DNA from: Nitrospirota bacterium | GTDB taxonomy: Bacteria; Nitrospirota; Thermodesulfovibrionia; UBA6902; DSMQ01 | Assembly: GCA_016212185.1 (NCBI GenBank) | Contig: JACRGX010000034.1 | Coordinates: 1-39,576, forward strand | Length of the DNA stretch: 39,576 bases | Reading direction: 5' to 3' | In this document: positions 31,607 through 39,576 of the stretch, piece after piece | Position numbering within the stretch: the first letter of the stretch is position 1 | Layout of the letters: each line of letters starts with the position of its first letter | Notes under the pieces: generated by a model | Databases searched by the model: none | What the model saw: the letters and a program-made list of their open reading frames with translations, nothing else | Told to the model about the DNA's origin: nothing | Program-made: the position numbers and the translations under genes

Positions 31607-32887
31607 ATGGAACTGTTTAATAACGGCAGGGAAAGGCCTCTTGCGTGGAGGATGCAGCCTCAGACGCTTGAGGAGTTTGCCGGCCAGACACATATCCTCA
31701 GTAAAGGAAAACCCCTCAGGACAGCCATAGAAAGGGATTCAATAGTTTCCCTTATACTCTACGGCCCGGCAGGGACAGGAAAGACAGCCCTCGCGCATAT
31801 AATCGCCGGAAGAACCAGGGCATATTTTGTCAGTCTAAATGCCGTTACCTCAGGCATAGCAGAGATAAAGACTGCGCTTAAAGAGGCAAAAAAATACGCC
31901 CTTGAAGGCAGGCGGACCATTCTCTTTATTGATGAGATTCACAGATTTAATAAACTTCAGCAGGACGCCCTGCTTCCGGATGTTGAGGCGGGCAATGTCG
32001 TATTAATCGGGGTATCAACGCAAAACCCCTTTTTCTCAATTATACCCGCCCTGTCGTCAAGGTCCATGATCTTTCAGTTATTTCCTCTGAAGGAATCTGA
32101 GATAAAAAATTTACTAATGAGGGCTTTAAGCGATAAAGAAAGGGGCCTCGGCCGCGAAAATATTATAATGGAGGCTCAGGCGGCGGATTTTATTGCAAAG
32201 AATTCGGCAGGCGACGCAAGGAGGGCGCTGAATGCCCTTGAACTTGGCGCCTTAATCCTGAAAAACAGCGGGAGCTCTTCCTATGACATCGCACTCGCGC
32301 GGGAAATCATGCAGAAAAAAGCAATATATTATGATGAAGCCGAACACTATAATACCATCTCTGCCTTTATAAAAAGCATGCGCGGCGGAGACCCTGACTC
32401 TGCGCTTTACTGGATGGCAAAGATGATAGAGGCAGGGGAAGACCCGCTGTTCATAGCGCGCAGAATTATCATATGCGCCTCAGAGGACGTCGGCAATGCC
32501 GACCCGCAGGCGCTTTTAATAGCGGTTGCCGCATTAAAGGCAGTTGAGTCAATTGGCATGCCTGAAGGACGCATCCCGCTTGCGCAGGCGGCAATTTATA
32601 TTGCTATGGCGCCCAAAAGCAATGCCTCATACACAGCGATTGAAAACGCCCTGACAGATGTGAGGGAAGAAAGATTGTCAGATGTTCCGCAGCACCTGAA
32701 GGATACCCATTATAAAGGCGCATCCCGCCTCGGCGCAGGCGCAGGTTATAAGTGTCCGCATGATTATGACGGGCATTTTATCCCGCAGGAATACATGCAG
32801 GGGCATAAAATTTTCTTTACTCCGTCCGAAGAGGGTTATGAAAAAATTTTTAAAGAACTACTTACGAAAAGGAGGGTCGCTCCATGA
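31607..32887 (+). CDS. rarA: Replication-associated recombination protein A (RarA/MgsA)
   Basis: AAA+ clamp-loader-like ATPase that acts at stalled replication forks. [20 protein letters not shown] is the family start, Walker A is [18 protein letters not shown] (about 50-67), Walker B is [20 protein letters not shown] (about 104-123), and [17 protein letters not shown] and [14 protein letters not shown] are characteristic. The C-terminal domain has [25 protein letters not shown]. The 426 residues fit the family. It overlaps rny by four bases. Its translation start has an unusual palindrome between Shine-Dalgarno and ATG. Confidence 0.95.
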   Translation: MELFNNGRERPLAWRMQPQTLEEFAGQTHILSKGKPLRTAIERDSIVSLILYGPAGTGKTALAHIIAGRTRAYFVSLNAVTSGIAEIKTALKEAKKYALEGRRTILFIDEIHRFNKLQQDALLPDVEAGNVVLIGVSTQNPFFSIIPALSSRSMIFQLFPLKESEIKNLLMRALSDKERGLGRENIIMEAQAADFIAKNSAGDARRALNALELGALILKNSGSSSYDIALAREIMQKKAIYYDEAEHYNTISAFIKSMRGGDPDSALYWMAKMIEAGEDPLFIARRIIICASEDVGNADPQALLIAVAALKAVESIGMPEGRIPLAQAAIYIAMAPKSNASYTAIENALTDVREERLSDVPQHLKDTHYKGASRLGAGAGYKCPHDYDGHFIPQEYMQGHKIFFTPSEEGYEKIFKELLTKRRVAP

Positions 32888-34464
32888 ACTTGATGAACTT
32901 GATTGATTATCTGTTTATCATCATAGCCTTGATATTCGGACTGGTTATCGGCTCTGCCATAGCGATTATTTACCATAAAAAAGGCCTGACGCAGAAGCTC
33001 AGGGAAAACGAGCAGAAGGCAAAGAAAATTATGGAAGACGCCCAGCGCGAGGCAGATACAATCAGGAAAGAGGCCGCGCTTGAGGTAAAGGATAAAATCT
33101 TTCACGCAAAGGCCGAGGCCGAGAAGGAATTAAAGGAGAGACGGCTGGAGATTAGCCAGCTTGACAAAAGGCTGCACCAAAGGGAAGAAGTCCTTGACAG
33201 AAAGCTTGAGCATGTGGAGAAAAAAGAAAACGAGCTTAACCGTAAGGACAGAGAAATGGCCAACAAGGAGAAAGCCCTGAATGAAAAAGGGCAGAATTAC
33301 GACAGGCTGATTAAGGAGCAGACATCACTGCTTGAGAGGATTTCAGGAATGAGCGCCGAGGACGCCAAAAAAGAACTGCTTGCGAGGGTTGCGGAGGAAT
33401 CAAGGTTTGAGGCGCTTAAAACAGCCAAGAAGGTTGAAGACGAGGTAATGGAGGCGTCTGACAGAAAGGCAAAAGAGGTGCTAAGTCTGGCCATACAGCG
33501 TTATGCAAGCGATTATGTCAGCGATACCACCGTTTCATCAGTAAACCTTCCAAGTGATGAGATGAAGGGCCGGATAATCGGCAGGGAGGGCAGGAACATC
33601 AGGGCGCTTGAGGCCGCCACCGGCATTGAGCTTATCATTGACGATACCCCTGAGACCGTACTGCTTTCAAGTTTTGACCCGGTCCGGAGGGAAGTGGCGA
33701 GGATTTCTCTTGAACGCCTCATGGCAGACGGAAGAATACACCCGGCCAGGATTGAGGACATTGTGGAGAAAGTAAAAAAAGAGGTTGACACCACAATCAA
33801 GGAAGAAGGCGAGAAGGCGGTCTTTGACCTTGGACTGCACGGCATACATCTGGAACTCGTAAAACTCATCGGAAGGCTTAAGTACAGGACCTCTTATGCG
33901 CAGAATGTACTTCAGCATTCAAAGGAAGTAGCATATCTGGCAGGTGTAATGGCAGGGGAACTTAAAGTGGATATAAAGCTTGCAAAAAGGGCGGGGATAC
34001 TCCATGACATAGGCAAAGCGGTGGACCATGAAGTTGAAGGCTCGCACCAAATGATCGGTGCAAATCTGGCAAAGAAATACGGCGAGAAAAGCTGGGTGGT
34101 AAATGCAATACAGGTTCATCACGGCGACGGCGACCCTATGACAGTTGAGGCATCCCTGGTAGCTGCTGCCGATGCCCTTTCAGCCGCAAGGCCCGGGGCA
34201 AGAAAAGAGGCAATTGAAAGTTATCTCCAACGGCTTGAGAAGCTTGAACAAATTGCAAATTCTTTCAGCGGTGTAAATAAGTGCTATGCCATTCAGGCAG
34301 GAAGAGAGGTAAGGATTATTGTAAAGCCTGAGGAGGTCAGCGATGAGGTTTGCGCGCAGATATCAAGGGACCTCGCAAAAAAGATAGAGGAAGAACTCAC
34401 ATATCCAGGACAGATAAAAGTTACAGTAGTGAGGGAATCCAGATATGTGGAATATGCGAAATAA
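32884..34464 (+). CDS. rny: Ribonuclease Y
   Basis: Membrane-anchored endoribonuclease that starts mRNA decay. An N-terminal helix (about residues 8-28) is followed by a long charged coiled coil (about 30-200), the KH domain with [19 protein letters not shown] (about 222-240), and the HD domain with catalytic [10 protein letters not shown] (about 369-378) and NAIQVHHGD. The 526 residues are standard. It overlaps rarA by four bases (ATGA), so translation is coupled; ymdB follows after 148 bases. RNase Y beside ymdB is a widespread pair. Confidence 0.96.
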   Translation: MNLMNLIDYLFIIIALIFGLVIGSAIAIIYHKKGLTQKLRENEQKAKKIMEDAQREADTIRKEAALEVKDKIFHAKAEAEKELKERRLEISQLDKRLHQREEVLDRKLEHVEKKENELNRKDREMANKEKALNEKGQNYDRLIKEQTSLLERISGMSAEDAKKELLARVAEESRFEALKTAKKVEDEVMEASDRKAKEVLSLAIQRYASDYVSDTTVSSVNLPSDEMKGRIIGREGRNIRALEAATGIELIIDDTPETVLLSSFDPVRREVARISLERLMADGRIHPARIEDIVEKVKKEVDTTIKEEGEKAVFDLGLHGIHLELVKLIGRLKYRTSYAQNVLQHSKEVAYLAGVMAGELKVDIKLAKRAGILHDIGKAVDHEVEGSHQMIGANLAKKYGEKSWVVNAIQVHHGDGDPMTVEASLVAAADALSAARPGARKEAIESYLQRLEKLEQIANSFSGVNKCYAIQAGREVRIIVKPEEVSDEVCAQISRDLAKKIEEELTYPGQIKVTVVRESRYVEYAK

Positions 34465-34491
34465 ATACAAGAAGGGTACAAGGGGTTAAAA

Positions 34492-34526
34492 ATTCAAGTA
34501 AAAATTATCAATTAACAATTATCATT
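34492..34526. repeat. 35-base dispersed repeat, copy 2
   Basis: Same 35 bases as 18209-18243. It lies 27 bases after the rny stop. Next to it at about 34531-34580 is a run of small inverted words (CTCGAAGCGAG, CTCGGTACGACTCG, ATTCCGAG) that could fold into hairpins. Confidence 0.9.
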
Positions 34527-34612
34527 AAAGAATCTCGAAGCGAGTCTACGCGAACTCGGTACGACTCGATTCCGAGAGTTGCTCCGACCTTGAACCCTAT
34601 TTTATAATTTTT

Positions 34613-35395
34613 ATGAAAATACTTTTCATCGGCGACATTGTGGGACAGCCCGGCAGGAAGGCGCTTAAGGAAGGACTTTCCACAATAGCTGAAAAAATAA
34701 AGCTGGATTTTGTGATTGCCAATGCGGAGAACGCCGCCGGCGGTTTCGGCATAACAAGGGAGATCGGTGAAGAGATTTTCTTAATGGGCGTGGATGTCCT
34801 GACATCAGGGAATCACATCTGGGACAAAAAAGAAGCAGTAACATATATTACAAAAGAGAGCAGACTGTTAAGACCTGCCAACTATCCTGACGGCGTGCCC
34901 GGACATGGAAGCATTGTTATGAAAACTGCCAATGCAGTCAGTGTCGCTGTGCTCAATATCTCCGGAAGGGTATTCATGAGCCAGATGGACTGCCCTTTTC
35001 AGATTGCAAAAAGAGAAATAGCCAGACTCAAGGCTGAGACAAATATAATTATTGTTGATTTTCATGCCGAGGCAACCTCGGAGAAAGCCGCCTTCGGCAG
35101 GTATTTTGACGGAGAAGTCACTGCAATAATCGGCACGCATACGCATGTTCAGACTGCGGATGAAATGATAATGCCTCAGGGCACTGCATTCATAACCGAT
35201 GTCGGCATGACGGGTCCAACGGACTCAATCATAGGGATAAAAAAAGAGCAGATAATTGGAAAATTTCTTACGCAGATACCTGTCCGCTTTGAGACCGCAA
35301 AGGGGCCTTCCATTCTTTCCGCGGTTGTCGTTGATATAGACCCAAAGACCGGTTCTGCCTCAAAGATACAGAGACTTCAGCTTAATTTTTCATAA
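34613..35395 (+). CDS. ymdB: YmdB-family metallophosphoesterase (cyclic nucleotide phosphodiesterase)
   Basis: Two-metal phosphoesterase, 260 residues. Metal ligands are in FIGDIVGQPGRKAL (residue 5-18), NAENAAGGFGI (about 37-47), TSGNHIWDKK (about 63-72), VDFHAEATSEK (about 145-155) and IGTHTHVQTADE (about 169-180). In Bacillus YmdB hydrolyses 2',3'-cAMP and affects gene expression programmes; a matching role here is inference. It lies after rny, its usual partner, and ends in a strong bidirectional terminator. Confidence 0.93.
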   Translation: MKILFIGDIVGQPGRKALKEGLSTIAEKIKLDFVIANAENAAGGFGITREIGEEIFLMGVDVLTSGNHIWDKKEAVTYITKESRLLRPANYPDGVPGHGSIVMKTANAVSVAVLNISGRVFMSQMDCPFQIAKREIARLKAETNIIIVDFHAEATSEKAAFGRYFDGEVTAIIGTHTHVQTADEMIMPQGTAFITDVGMTGPTDSIIGIKKEQIIGKFLTQIPVRFETAKGPSILSAVVVDIDPKTGSASKIQRLQLNFS

Positions 35396-35398
35396 AAA

Positions 35399-35442
35399 AT
35401 CACAGGCGAAGTAATTCTTTCAAGAATTACTTCGCCTGTGAT
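35399..35442. terminator. Bidirectional terminator between ymdB and the HU gene
   Basis: A perfect 21-bp inverted repeat (35399-35419 with 35422-35442) with a two-base centre, start ATCACAGGCGAAG. On the minus strand it is followed by six T; on the plus strand by a looser T-rich run. It serves two converging genes. Confidence 0.9.
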
Positions 35443-35448
35443 AACAAT

Positions 35449-35721
35449 TTATTTTACGGCAGCCTTCAGCGCTTTGCCTGATGTGAACTTAGGAACCTTT
35501 GCTGCAGGAATTTTGATCTCTTCGCCCGTTCTCGGATTGCGCCCTTTTCTTGATTTTCTTTTAACGGCAGAAAAAGTGCCAAAACCAACAAGGGTAACCT
35601 TGTCGCCTTTTTTAAGCGCTTTTTTGATTCCATTAATCATTGAATCAATTGCCTTGACAGCAGCGGTTTTTGAAATCTTCGCGCCCTCTGCCACAGCCTT
35701 AATAAGTTCAGCCTTAGTCAT
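35449..35721 (-). CDS. HU-family DNA-binding protein
   Basis: 90-residue histone-like protein that bends DNA. MTKAELIKAVAEGAKISKTA is the classic start, VTLVGFGTFSAVKRKSRKGR then NPRTGEEIKIPAAKVPKF the arm that enters the minor groove, and GKALKAAVK the end. The start at 35721 is chosen because GGAGAG precedes it and a promoter lies at 35771-35799; the longer open frame to 35799 would start inside the promoter. HU rather than IHF is likely, but the two cannot be fully separated here. Confidence 0.95.
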   Translation of the reverse strand: MTKAELIKAVAEGAKISKTAAVKAIDSMINGIKKALKKGDKVTLVGFGTFSAVKRKSRKGRNPRTGEEIKIPAAKVPKFTSGKALKAAVK

Positions 35722-35770
35722 GATGCCTCTCCTTTCTTTAAAATTATTTCTTAAAATATAAGTATGGAAA

Positions 35771-35799
35771 AAGATACAGCACGGATTTGGATTTGTCAA
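35771..35799 (-). promoter_or_regulatory. Strong promoter of the HU gene
   Basis: On the minus strand TTGACA (35794-35799), a 17-base spacer and TATCTT (35771-35776), about 50 bases before the ATG. Confidence 0.65.
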
Positions 35800-35847
35800 C
35801 AGTTTTATTTAATTAAATTTAATAAAAAAATCTAAGCAAAAGTCATA

Positions 35848-36234
35848 CTAAACACTGAATGCAAATGGCAGGAGTTCCTTAAGGGAATACCGCTTAATCT
35901 CATTTGCATTGGCAGTGTAGACGTCAATATCTCCGGCGAACTCATAGAGTATCTGCCTGCATGAACCGCACGGATAACAATGCTTACCTGCGCTTGAAAC
36001 AACAGCAACTGCCTTAAATGCGCATTCGCCTTCTGAGAGGGCCTTCAGCATTGCCGTTTTCTCGGCGCAAGCGCTCAGCATGAGTGATGGATTTTCAATG
36101 TTGCAGCCTGTGTATATATGGCCTTTCTTTGTCAGAAGCGCTGCGCCGACCTTAAACTTAGAATAAGGCGCAAGAGAGTTTTTCATTGACTTCTCCGCCT
36201 CCCTGATAAGTTTTTCTATGAGTTCGTTTTTCAA
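35848..36234 (-). CDS. cdd: Cytidine deaminase
   Basis: Homotetramer-type enzyme (128 residues) that turns cytidine and deoxycytidine into uridine forms in pyrimidine salvage. Zinc and catalytic residues are in SACAEKTAMLKAL (Cys-Ala-Glu) and HCYPCGSCRQIL (Pro-Cys-x-x-Cys). APYSKFKVGAALLTKKG and GCNIENPS are the nucleoside-binding motifs. It starts three bases after the RodZ-like gene, so they are co-transcribed. Confidence 0.95.
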   Translation of the reverse strand: MKNELIEKLIREAEKSMKNSLAPYSKFKVGAALLTKKGHIYTGCNIENPSLMLSACAEKTAMLKALSEGECAFKAVAVVSSAGKHCYPCGSCRQILYEFAGDIDVYTANANEIKRYSLKELLPFAFSV

Positions 36235-36237
36235 TGA

Positions 36238-36927
36238 CTATGCACCGCCCGCATCTGTTTTCACACTTTCAGGCAGGACCAGATTTATGACCTTGCCGCT
36301 CGGGCCGAGACTGCCGATATCCCTGCCGTTAAATATAATCTTTATCCCGCCTGCATTGCCGACCTTGATTGAAAAACTCTCCTGTGCCGTCCACCGTACA
36401 GTGTCCCCGGGCTTAAGCAGACGCTGGTCATTTCCGTCTTCGCCGGTGCTTACAGAGACCCATGTCTCTTCAATTGCGATTATTTCAAGGGAGAACATTT
36501 TAGGCGCATCAGCCTGAGTCTGAAGGCTTTTTGTCATATTCCGGATCTCAGTTACTGCAGACTCCTGATATTTGCGCGTTACAGCCAAAACGGTAAGCAG
36601 TAAAATTATAGCAGCAGAGGCGGATATTGCGATATATTTCTTGTAGTCAACTGTATTCTTAGTCTTTACAGGCGGGGACTCAAGGGAACGTGCCGCGTCA
36701 ACCTGTTTCTTATAAAGGTCTAAGACATAATCAGCGTTGATGCCGAGGGCATTGGAGTAAATGCGCAGATATCCTTTGATAAAAACATCTCCGGGCAGAA
36801 ACGAATAGGCTTCATCTTCAAGTGCGGCGAGGTAGTCATGCCTGATCTTCAGAAAACCTGAAATGTCTTCTAATGTCTGCCCTTTTTCTTCCCGCGTTTT
36901 TTTTAAAAGCCTGCCGGGCGTTTCCAT
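36238..36927 (-). CDS. RodZ-like protein: HTH, one transmembrane helix, DUF4115
   Basis: 229 residues. The N-terminal helix-turn-helix is TPGRLLKKTREEKGQTLEDI with IRHDYLAALEDEAY and GDVFIKGYLRIYSNALG (residues 3-70). One helix lies near 113-135 (YIAISASAAIILLLTVLAV). The periplasmic part (about 150-229) matches DUF4115: ETWVSVSTGEDG, LKPGDTVRWTAQESFSIKVG and AGGIKIIFNGRDIG. RodZ links MreB to the cell wall machinery; no mreB is nearby, so the cell-shape role is family inference. It is transcribed with cdd and the TPR lipoprotein upstream. Confidence 0.85.
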   Translation of the reverse strand: METPGRLLKKTREEKGQTLEDISGFLKIRHDYLAALEDEAYSFLPGDVFIKGYLRIYSNALGINADYVLDLYKKQVDAARSLESPPVKTKNTVDYKKYIAISASAAIILLLTVLAVTRKYQESAVTEIRNMTKSLQTQADAPKMFSLEIIAIEETWVSVSTGEDGNDQRLLKPGDTVRWTAQESFSIKVGNAGGIKIIFNGRDIGSLGPSGKVINLVLPESVKTDAGGA

Positions 36928-36964
36928 GATAAATAATGTGACGAATTACATTTTAAAATGATTT

Positions 36965-37777
36965 TTACTTTAATTGTTCAATGTACTGCTGTGCCTGCCT
37001 GACCCTCACATCAGTTCCGCCGCTGTTAACCACGGCATTGAAATGCCTGAGCGCCTTTTCATTGTCGCCTTCCCTGAGATAAGCATTGGCAAGCTCCCAG
37101 TGCGCATCTGTATAATCGGAGGCTAATGAAACGGCTCTTTTAAACTGCTCTAAAGCCTTATCATCCTCACCTAACTTAACATAAACAAGCCCGAGTATAT
37201 AATTTGCCCTCGGGATGTCTGGGTTTCTCAGAAGGGCTTTTTTAAGCGCATCTGCCGCACTGATATAATCACTCTGGTTGTAAAACGCCCAGCCCATATT
37301 TGAATATGCCATTTCAGGGGTGGAATAGAGGGGGTTTTTTAATGCCGCCTTAAAATAATTTATTGCCTCATCCCATTTTCGTATCCTCACATATGTTGCG
37401 CCGAGGTTGTTCATTGCATCCGAATAATTCGGGTCTATTGCTATTGCCCGTTTATAATAAGAGACTGCTTCTTCATATTTTTCAAATTCAGTGCTTAGCA
37501 AACCAAGTGCGTTCAGGGAGAATTTATCCTTGGGATTTAAATTAATTGCCTTTTGAAATTCTATAGAGGCGTCATACAGTTTTTGCTCTGTCCAGTGCGA
37601 CATGCCTATCTTATAATGAACCTCGGCATTTTTCAGGTTTTCTGCCGTAGGGGCAGTGGCGCATGAATAGAAAAAGACAGAGAAAAGTAAAGAGTAAAAG
37701 ACAGTGAACAGTGAACCTGCCTTGCCGGCAGGCAGGCAGTGAACAGTAGTCAGAAACTTGCGGATTTTTTTATTCAA
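36965..37777 (-). CDS. TPR-repeat lipoprotein (PilF/PilW-like)
   Basis: 270 residues. Basic start MNKKIRKFLTT, then a repeat-derived signal peptide core (LFTVFYSLLFSVFFYSC) ending in a lipobox-like FYSC, so the mature protein is probably lipid-anchored at Cys38. Residues 50-265 are about six TPR units (AEVHYKIGMSHW.., DKFSLNALGLLSTEF, YSDAMNNLGATYVRI, ..). This layout resembles PilF/PilW pilotins for type IV pili, which would fit the prepilin far to the left, but the family link is by eye. A palindromic repeat flanked by 10-base direct repeats lies within the signal peptide codons (37702-37746). Confidence 0.8.
   Translation of the reverse strand: MNKKIRKFLTTVHCLPAGKAGSLFTVFYSLLFSVFFYSCATAPTAENLKNAEVHYKIGMSHWTEQKLYDASIEFQKAINLNPKDKFSLNALGLLSTEFEKYEEAVSYYKRAIAIDPNYSDAMNNLGATYVRIRKWDEAINYFKAALKNPLYSTPEMAYSNMGWAFYNQSDYISAADALKKALLRNPDIPRANYILGLVYVKLGEDDKALEQFKRAVSLASDYTDAHWELANAYLREGDNEKALRHFNAVVNSGGTDVRVRQAQQYIEQLK
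37702..37746. repeat. Palindromic element in gtgaacagt words, in the lipoprotein signal sequence
   Basis: CAGTGAACAG at 37702-37711 and again at 37737-37746 flank CCTGCC..CCGGCAGGCAGG, a near-palindrome. The coding strand reads CLPAGKAGS, a peptide that I have seen derived from such palindromes in other genomes. The 10-base direct repeats look like duplicated target or word repeats. Confidence 0.7.
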
Positions 37778-37827
37778 GACAGACCCTCCTGCGATTGTTT
37801 AAACCTTACCAGAAAATCTGAAAGAAT

Positions 37828-39567
37828 TCAAGGAGATTTCTTCTTAGCCGCAAGCCGTTTCATCAGCGCTTCATAATCACAAGTATTTAAGACATCCTTC
37901 TTTTCAAGCCAGCCCCTTTTTGCAACGCTTACGCCGTAAATCATATAGCCAAAATGGGATGTCATATGCGTGTCTGTGCTGATGACAAGCAATATCCCCA
38001 TCTCCTTTGCCCTTTTTGCGTATATATCGTTAAGATCCAGCCTGAAAGGATATGCGTTTATCTCCATGGCAGTCCCTGTCTCACTTGCGGTCTTCAAAAC
38101 TTCATCTATGTCCACATCGTAAGCGTTTCTTTCTCCCATAAGCCTGCCTGTGGGGTGTGCGATTACTGATACGTGCGGATTCTTCATGGCGGATATAAGC
38201 CTCTTTGTTAATTGCTCCCGGCCCTGCCTGAACCCTGAATGTATGGATGCAACAACTATATCCAGTTCCCTTAAGACCTTCGCGGGATAATCCAGTGTGC
38301 CATCGCTCCGTATATCCACCTCAATTCCGGAGAGCAGTTTAAAGCCTTTTAATTTTTTGTTTATCTCTTTAATCTCCCTGTTTTGTCTTAACACCTGCTC
38401 CTCGCTCATCCCCCTTGCGATACCCAGACCTTTGGAATGGTCTGTGATTGCGATGTATTCGTACCCCCTTTTTTTTGCCTTGCTGACAAGCTCTTCAAAG
38501 TCATGACTGCCGTCGCTCCATTTTGTGTGAACATGAAGGTCGCCTTTTATATCCGCAATGTTTATGAGTTCGGGCAGTTTGCCTGCCGCTGCAGCCTCAA
38601 TCTCTCCATTGTCCTCCCGTATCTCAGGAGGGATGAACAAAAGCCCCAGCGCCTTGTAAATATCATTCTCATTTTTGCCTCCGATTTTTCTGCCTGTCGT
38701 TGTCCTGAATATTCCGTATTCATTTATCTTAAGCCCATTTTTCAGCGCCATCTCCCTTAACCGTATGTTATGCTCCTTGCTTCCGGTAAAATAACAGAGC
38801 GCGGAACCTAAAGAGTTTTCCTCAACCACCCTCAAGTCCACCTGAATGCCTTCACGGGTGACAATGCTTGATTTTGTAGTCCCGTGAGCAAGGACGTCTT
38901 TTGCCTGCGGCAGATGGATAAAGACATTCATAACTTCCTTTGGCGCTCCTGATGTTGCAAGGATATCAATATCCTTTATTGTGTCTTTCCATCTTCTGAG
39001 GCTTCCTGCAAGAAAGATTTCTTTTACCGGCGCGGTTTGTCTTAACTGCCCCAATATATCTTCTGCAATCGGCAGCACCCTGCCTATGGGCTGGCGGTCC
39101 GTGCGCCTTTTGACCATAGCAATGCCCTTAAGAATATTTTCCTCAGTCTTTGCCTTAATGCCGGGAAGCCCTCTGAGTTTCCCTTCTTTTGCAAGCTGCT
39201 CAAGGTCGTCAATGTTTTTTATTTTGATTTTCGTGGAAATAAGCCTTGCAGTCTTCGGTCCAATACCCGGGATTGATAGAATCTCAGAAATACCCTGAGG
39301 CGCTTCTTTTTTAAGCTCTTCAAAAACGGTTAAATGTCCTGTCTTTACATATTCAATAATCTTTCCTGCAAGGTCTTTCCCTATGCCGGGGATTTCCATG
39401 AGCTCTTTTTCAGGCGTCTCAGCAATGTCCTTTGGAAAGCCCTCAATGTTCTGGCTTGCCCTTCGGTATGCCCTGATCCTGAAAGGGTTCTCACCCTTTA
39501 TTTCAAGCAGGTCCGCAATATCATTAAAGAGCTTTGCGATTTTTAGGGTCAGGTCTTCATTCTTCAC
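37828..39567 (-). CDS. polX: DNA polymerase/3'-5' exonuclease PolX
   Basis: Family X polymerase with a PHP domain, for base-excision repair. Residues 1-160 hold helix-hairpin-helix DNA-binding parts (EIPGIGKDLAGKIIEYVKTG, SIPGIGPKTARLIS). The nucleotidyl transfer core has AGSLRRWKDTIKDIDILATSG (about 180-200, with metal Asp residues) and VDLRVVEENS. The C-terminal PHP domain (about 340-575) has GDLHVHTKWSDGSHDFEEL, AITDHSKGLGIARG, GIEVDIRSDG, VIAHPTGRL and STDTHM, so its exonuclease metal site looks complete. The 579 residues match the family. Its start codon is nine bases from the window end, so upstream signals are not visible. Confidence 0.96.
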   Translation of the reverse strand: MKNEDLTLKIAKLFNDIADLLEIKGENPFRIRAYRRASQNIEGFPKDIAETPEKELMEIPGIGKDLAGKIIEYVKTGHLTVFEELKKEAPQGISEILSIPGIGPKTARLISTKIKIKNIDDLEQLAKEGKLRGLPGIKAKTEENILKGIAMVKRRTDRQPIGRVLPIAEDILGQLRQTAPVKEIFLAGSLRRWKDTIKDIDILATSGAPKEVMNVFIHLPQAKDVLAHGTTKSSIVTREGIQVDLRVVEENSLGSALCYFTGSKEHNIRLREMALKNGLKINEYGIFRTTTGRKIGGKNENDIYKALGLLFIPPEIREDNGEIEAAAAGKLPELINIADIKGDLHVHTKWSDGSHDFEELVSKAKKRGYEYIAITDHSKGLGIARGMSEEQVLRQNREIKEINKKLKGFKLLSGIEVDIRSDGTLDYPAKVLRELDIVVASIHSGFRQGREQLTKRLISAMKNPHVSVIAHPTGRLMGERNAYDVDIDEVLKTASETGTAMEINAYPFRLDLNDIYAKRAKEMGILLVISTDTHMTSHFGYMIYGVSVAKRGWLEKKDVLNTCDYEALMKRLAAKKKSP

Positions 39568-39576
39568 TTAATAATA

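Noticed and set aside
35722-35799. 26-residue N-terminal extension of the HU protein
   Set aside because: It would start within the promoter and upstream of the good ribosome binding site; HU proteins begin at MTKAEL.

Overview
The window looks like a chromosomal piece of an anaerobic, sulfate- or sulfite-reducing Gram-negative bacterium. A reductive-type dsrA-dsrB-dsrD-dsrN cluster, LPS-type glycosyltransferases, a type IV pilin-like protein, selA and a DHH-CBS-tRNA nucleotidyltransferase fusion together point toward Nitrospirota (Thermodesulfovibrionia-like) or a related deltaproteobacterial lineage. The taxonomy is inference from gene content; there is no rRNA or marker alignment here.

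Layout. 1-5.0 kb (minus): a large secreted repeat protein cut by a one-base frameshift and running off the left edge, a seven-bladed TolB-like propeller, a tiny membrane protein and a prepilin. 5.1-5.8 kb (plus): an orphan multi-pass membrane protein. 5.8-11.3 kb (minus): an envelope block with UDP-glucose dehydrogenase, a family 2 glycosyltransferase, a DUF3108 protein, a heptosyltransferase and an NtrC-type sigma-54 activator; the last four are translationally coupled or nearly so. 11.4-12.1 kb: a RHH/PIN toxin-antitoxin pair. 12.2-16.4 kb (minus): dsrABDN, the core of dissimilatory sulfite reduction plus the amidotransferase thought to make siroheme amide. 16.7-22.1 kb (plus): a membrane-anchored transglutaminase, then ABC ATPase, diguanylate cyclase and ABC permease in one tight unit. 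22.15-22.93 kb: a complete RAYT transposase unit with perfect 23-bp inverted ends. 23.1-26.8 kb (plus): a small DUF5678-like protein, the tRNA nucleotidyltransferase fusion and a RHH/MazF pair. 26.9-28.8 kb: a G+C-rich, probably foreign membrane TPR protein between broken gene ends. 28.8-31.0 kb (minus): selA and truA. 31.1-35.4 kb (plus): a 6S RNA gene that I recognise from its sequence and fold, then rarA, rny and ymdB. 35.4-39.6 kb (minus): HU, cytidine deaminase, a RodZ-like protein, a TPR lipoprotein and PolX.

The most unusual property is a set of several unrelated short-word repeats (acacagag-type, aacccttg-type, ccctaatccc-type, attatcaattaac-type, gtgaacagt-type, and a cctgcc...ggcagg palindrome). 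They occur between genes and also in frame inside genes. In two exported proteins (DUF3108 protein and TPR lipoprotein) the signal peptide itself is largely translated repeat; in the heptosyltransferase, the family 2 glycosyltransferase and DsrN the repeats form surface-loop or linker insertions. Other points worth a second look are the G-quadruplex-like tract in the dsrB-dsrD spacer, the diguanylate cyclase placed inside an ABC exporter operon, the palindrome separating the ribosome binding site of rarA from its start codon, and the two helically phased toxin-antitoxin operators.

No tRNA, rRNA, CRISPR array or phage gene was seen.
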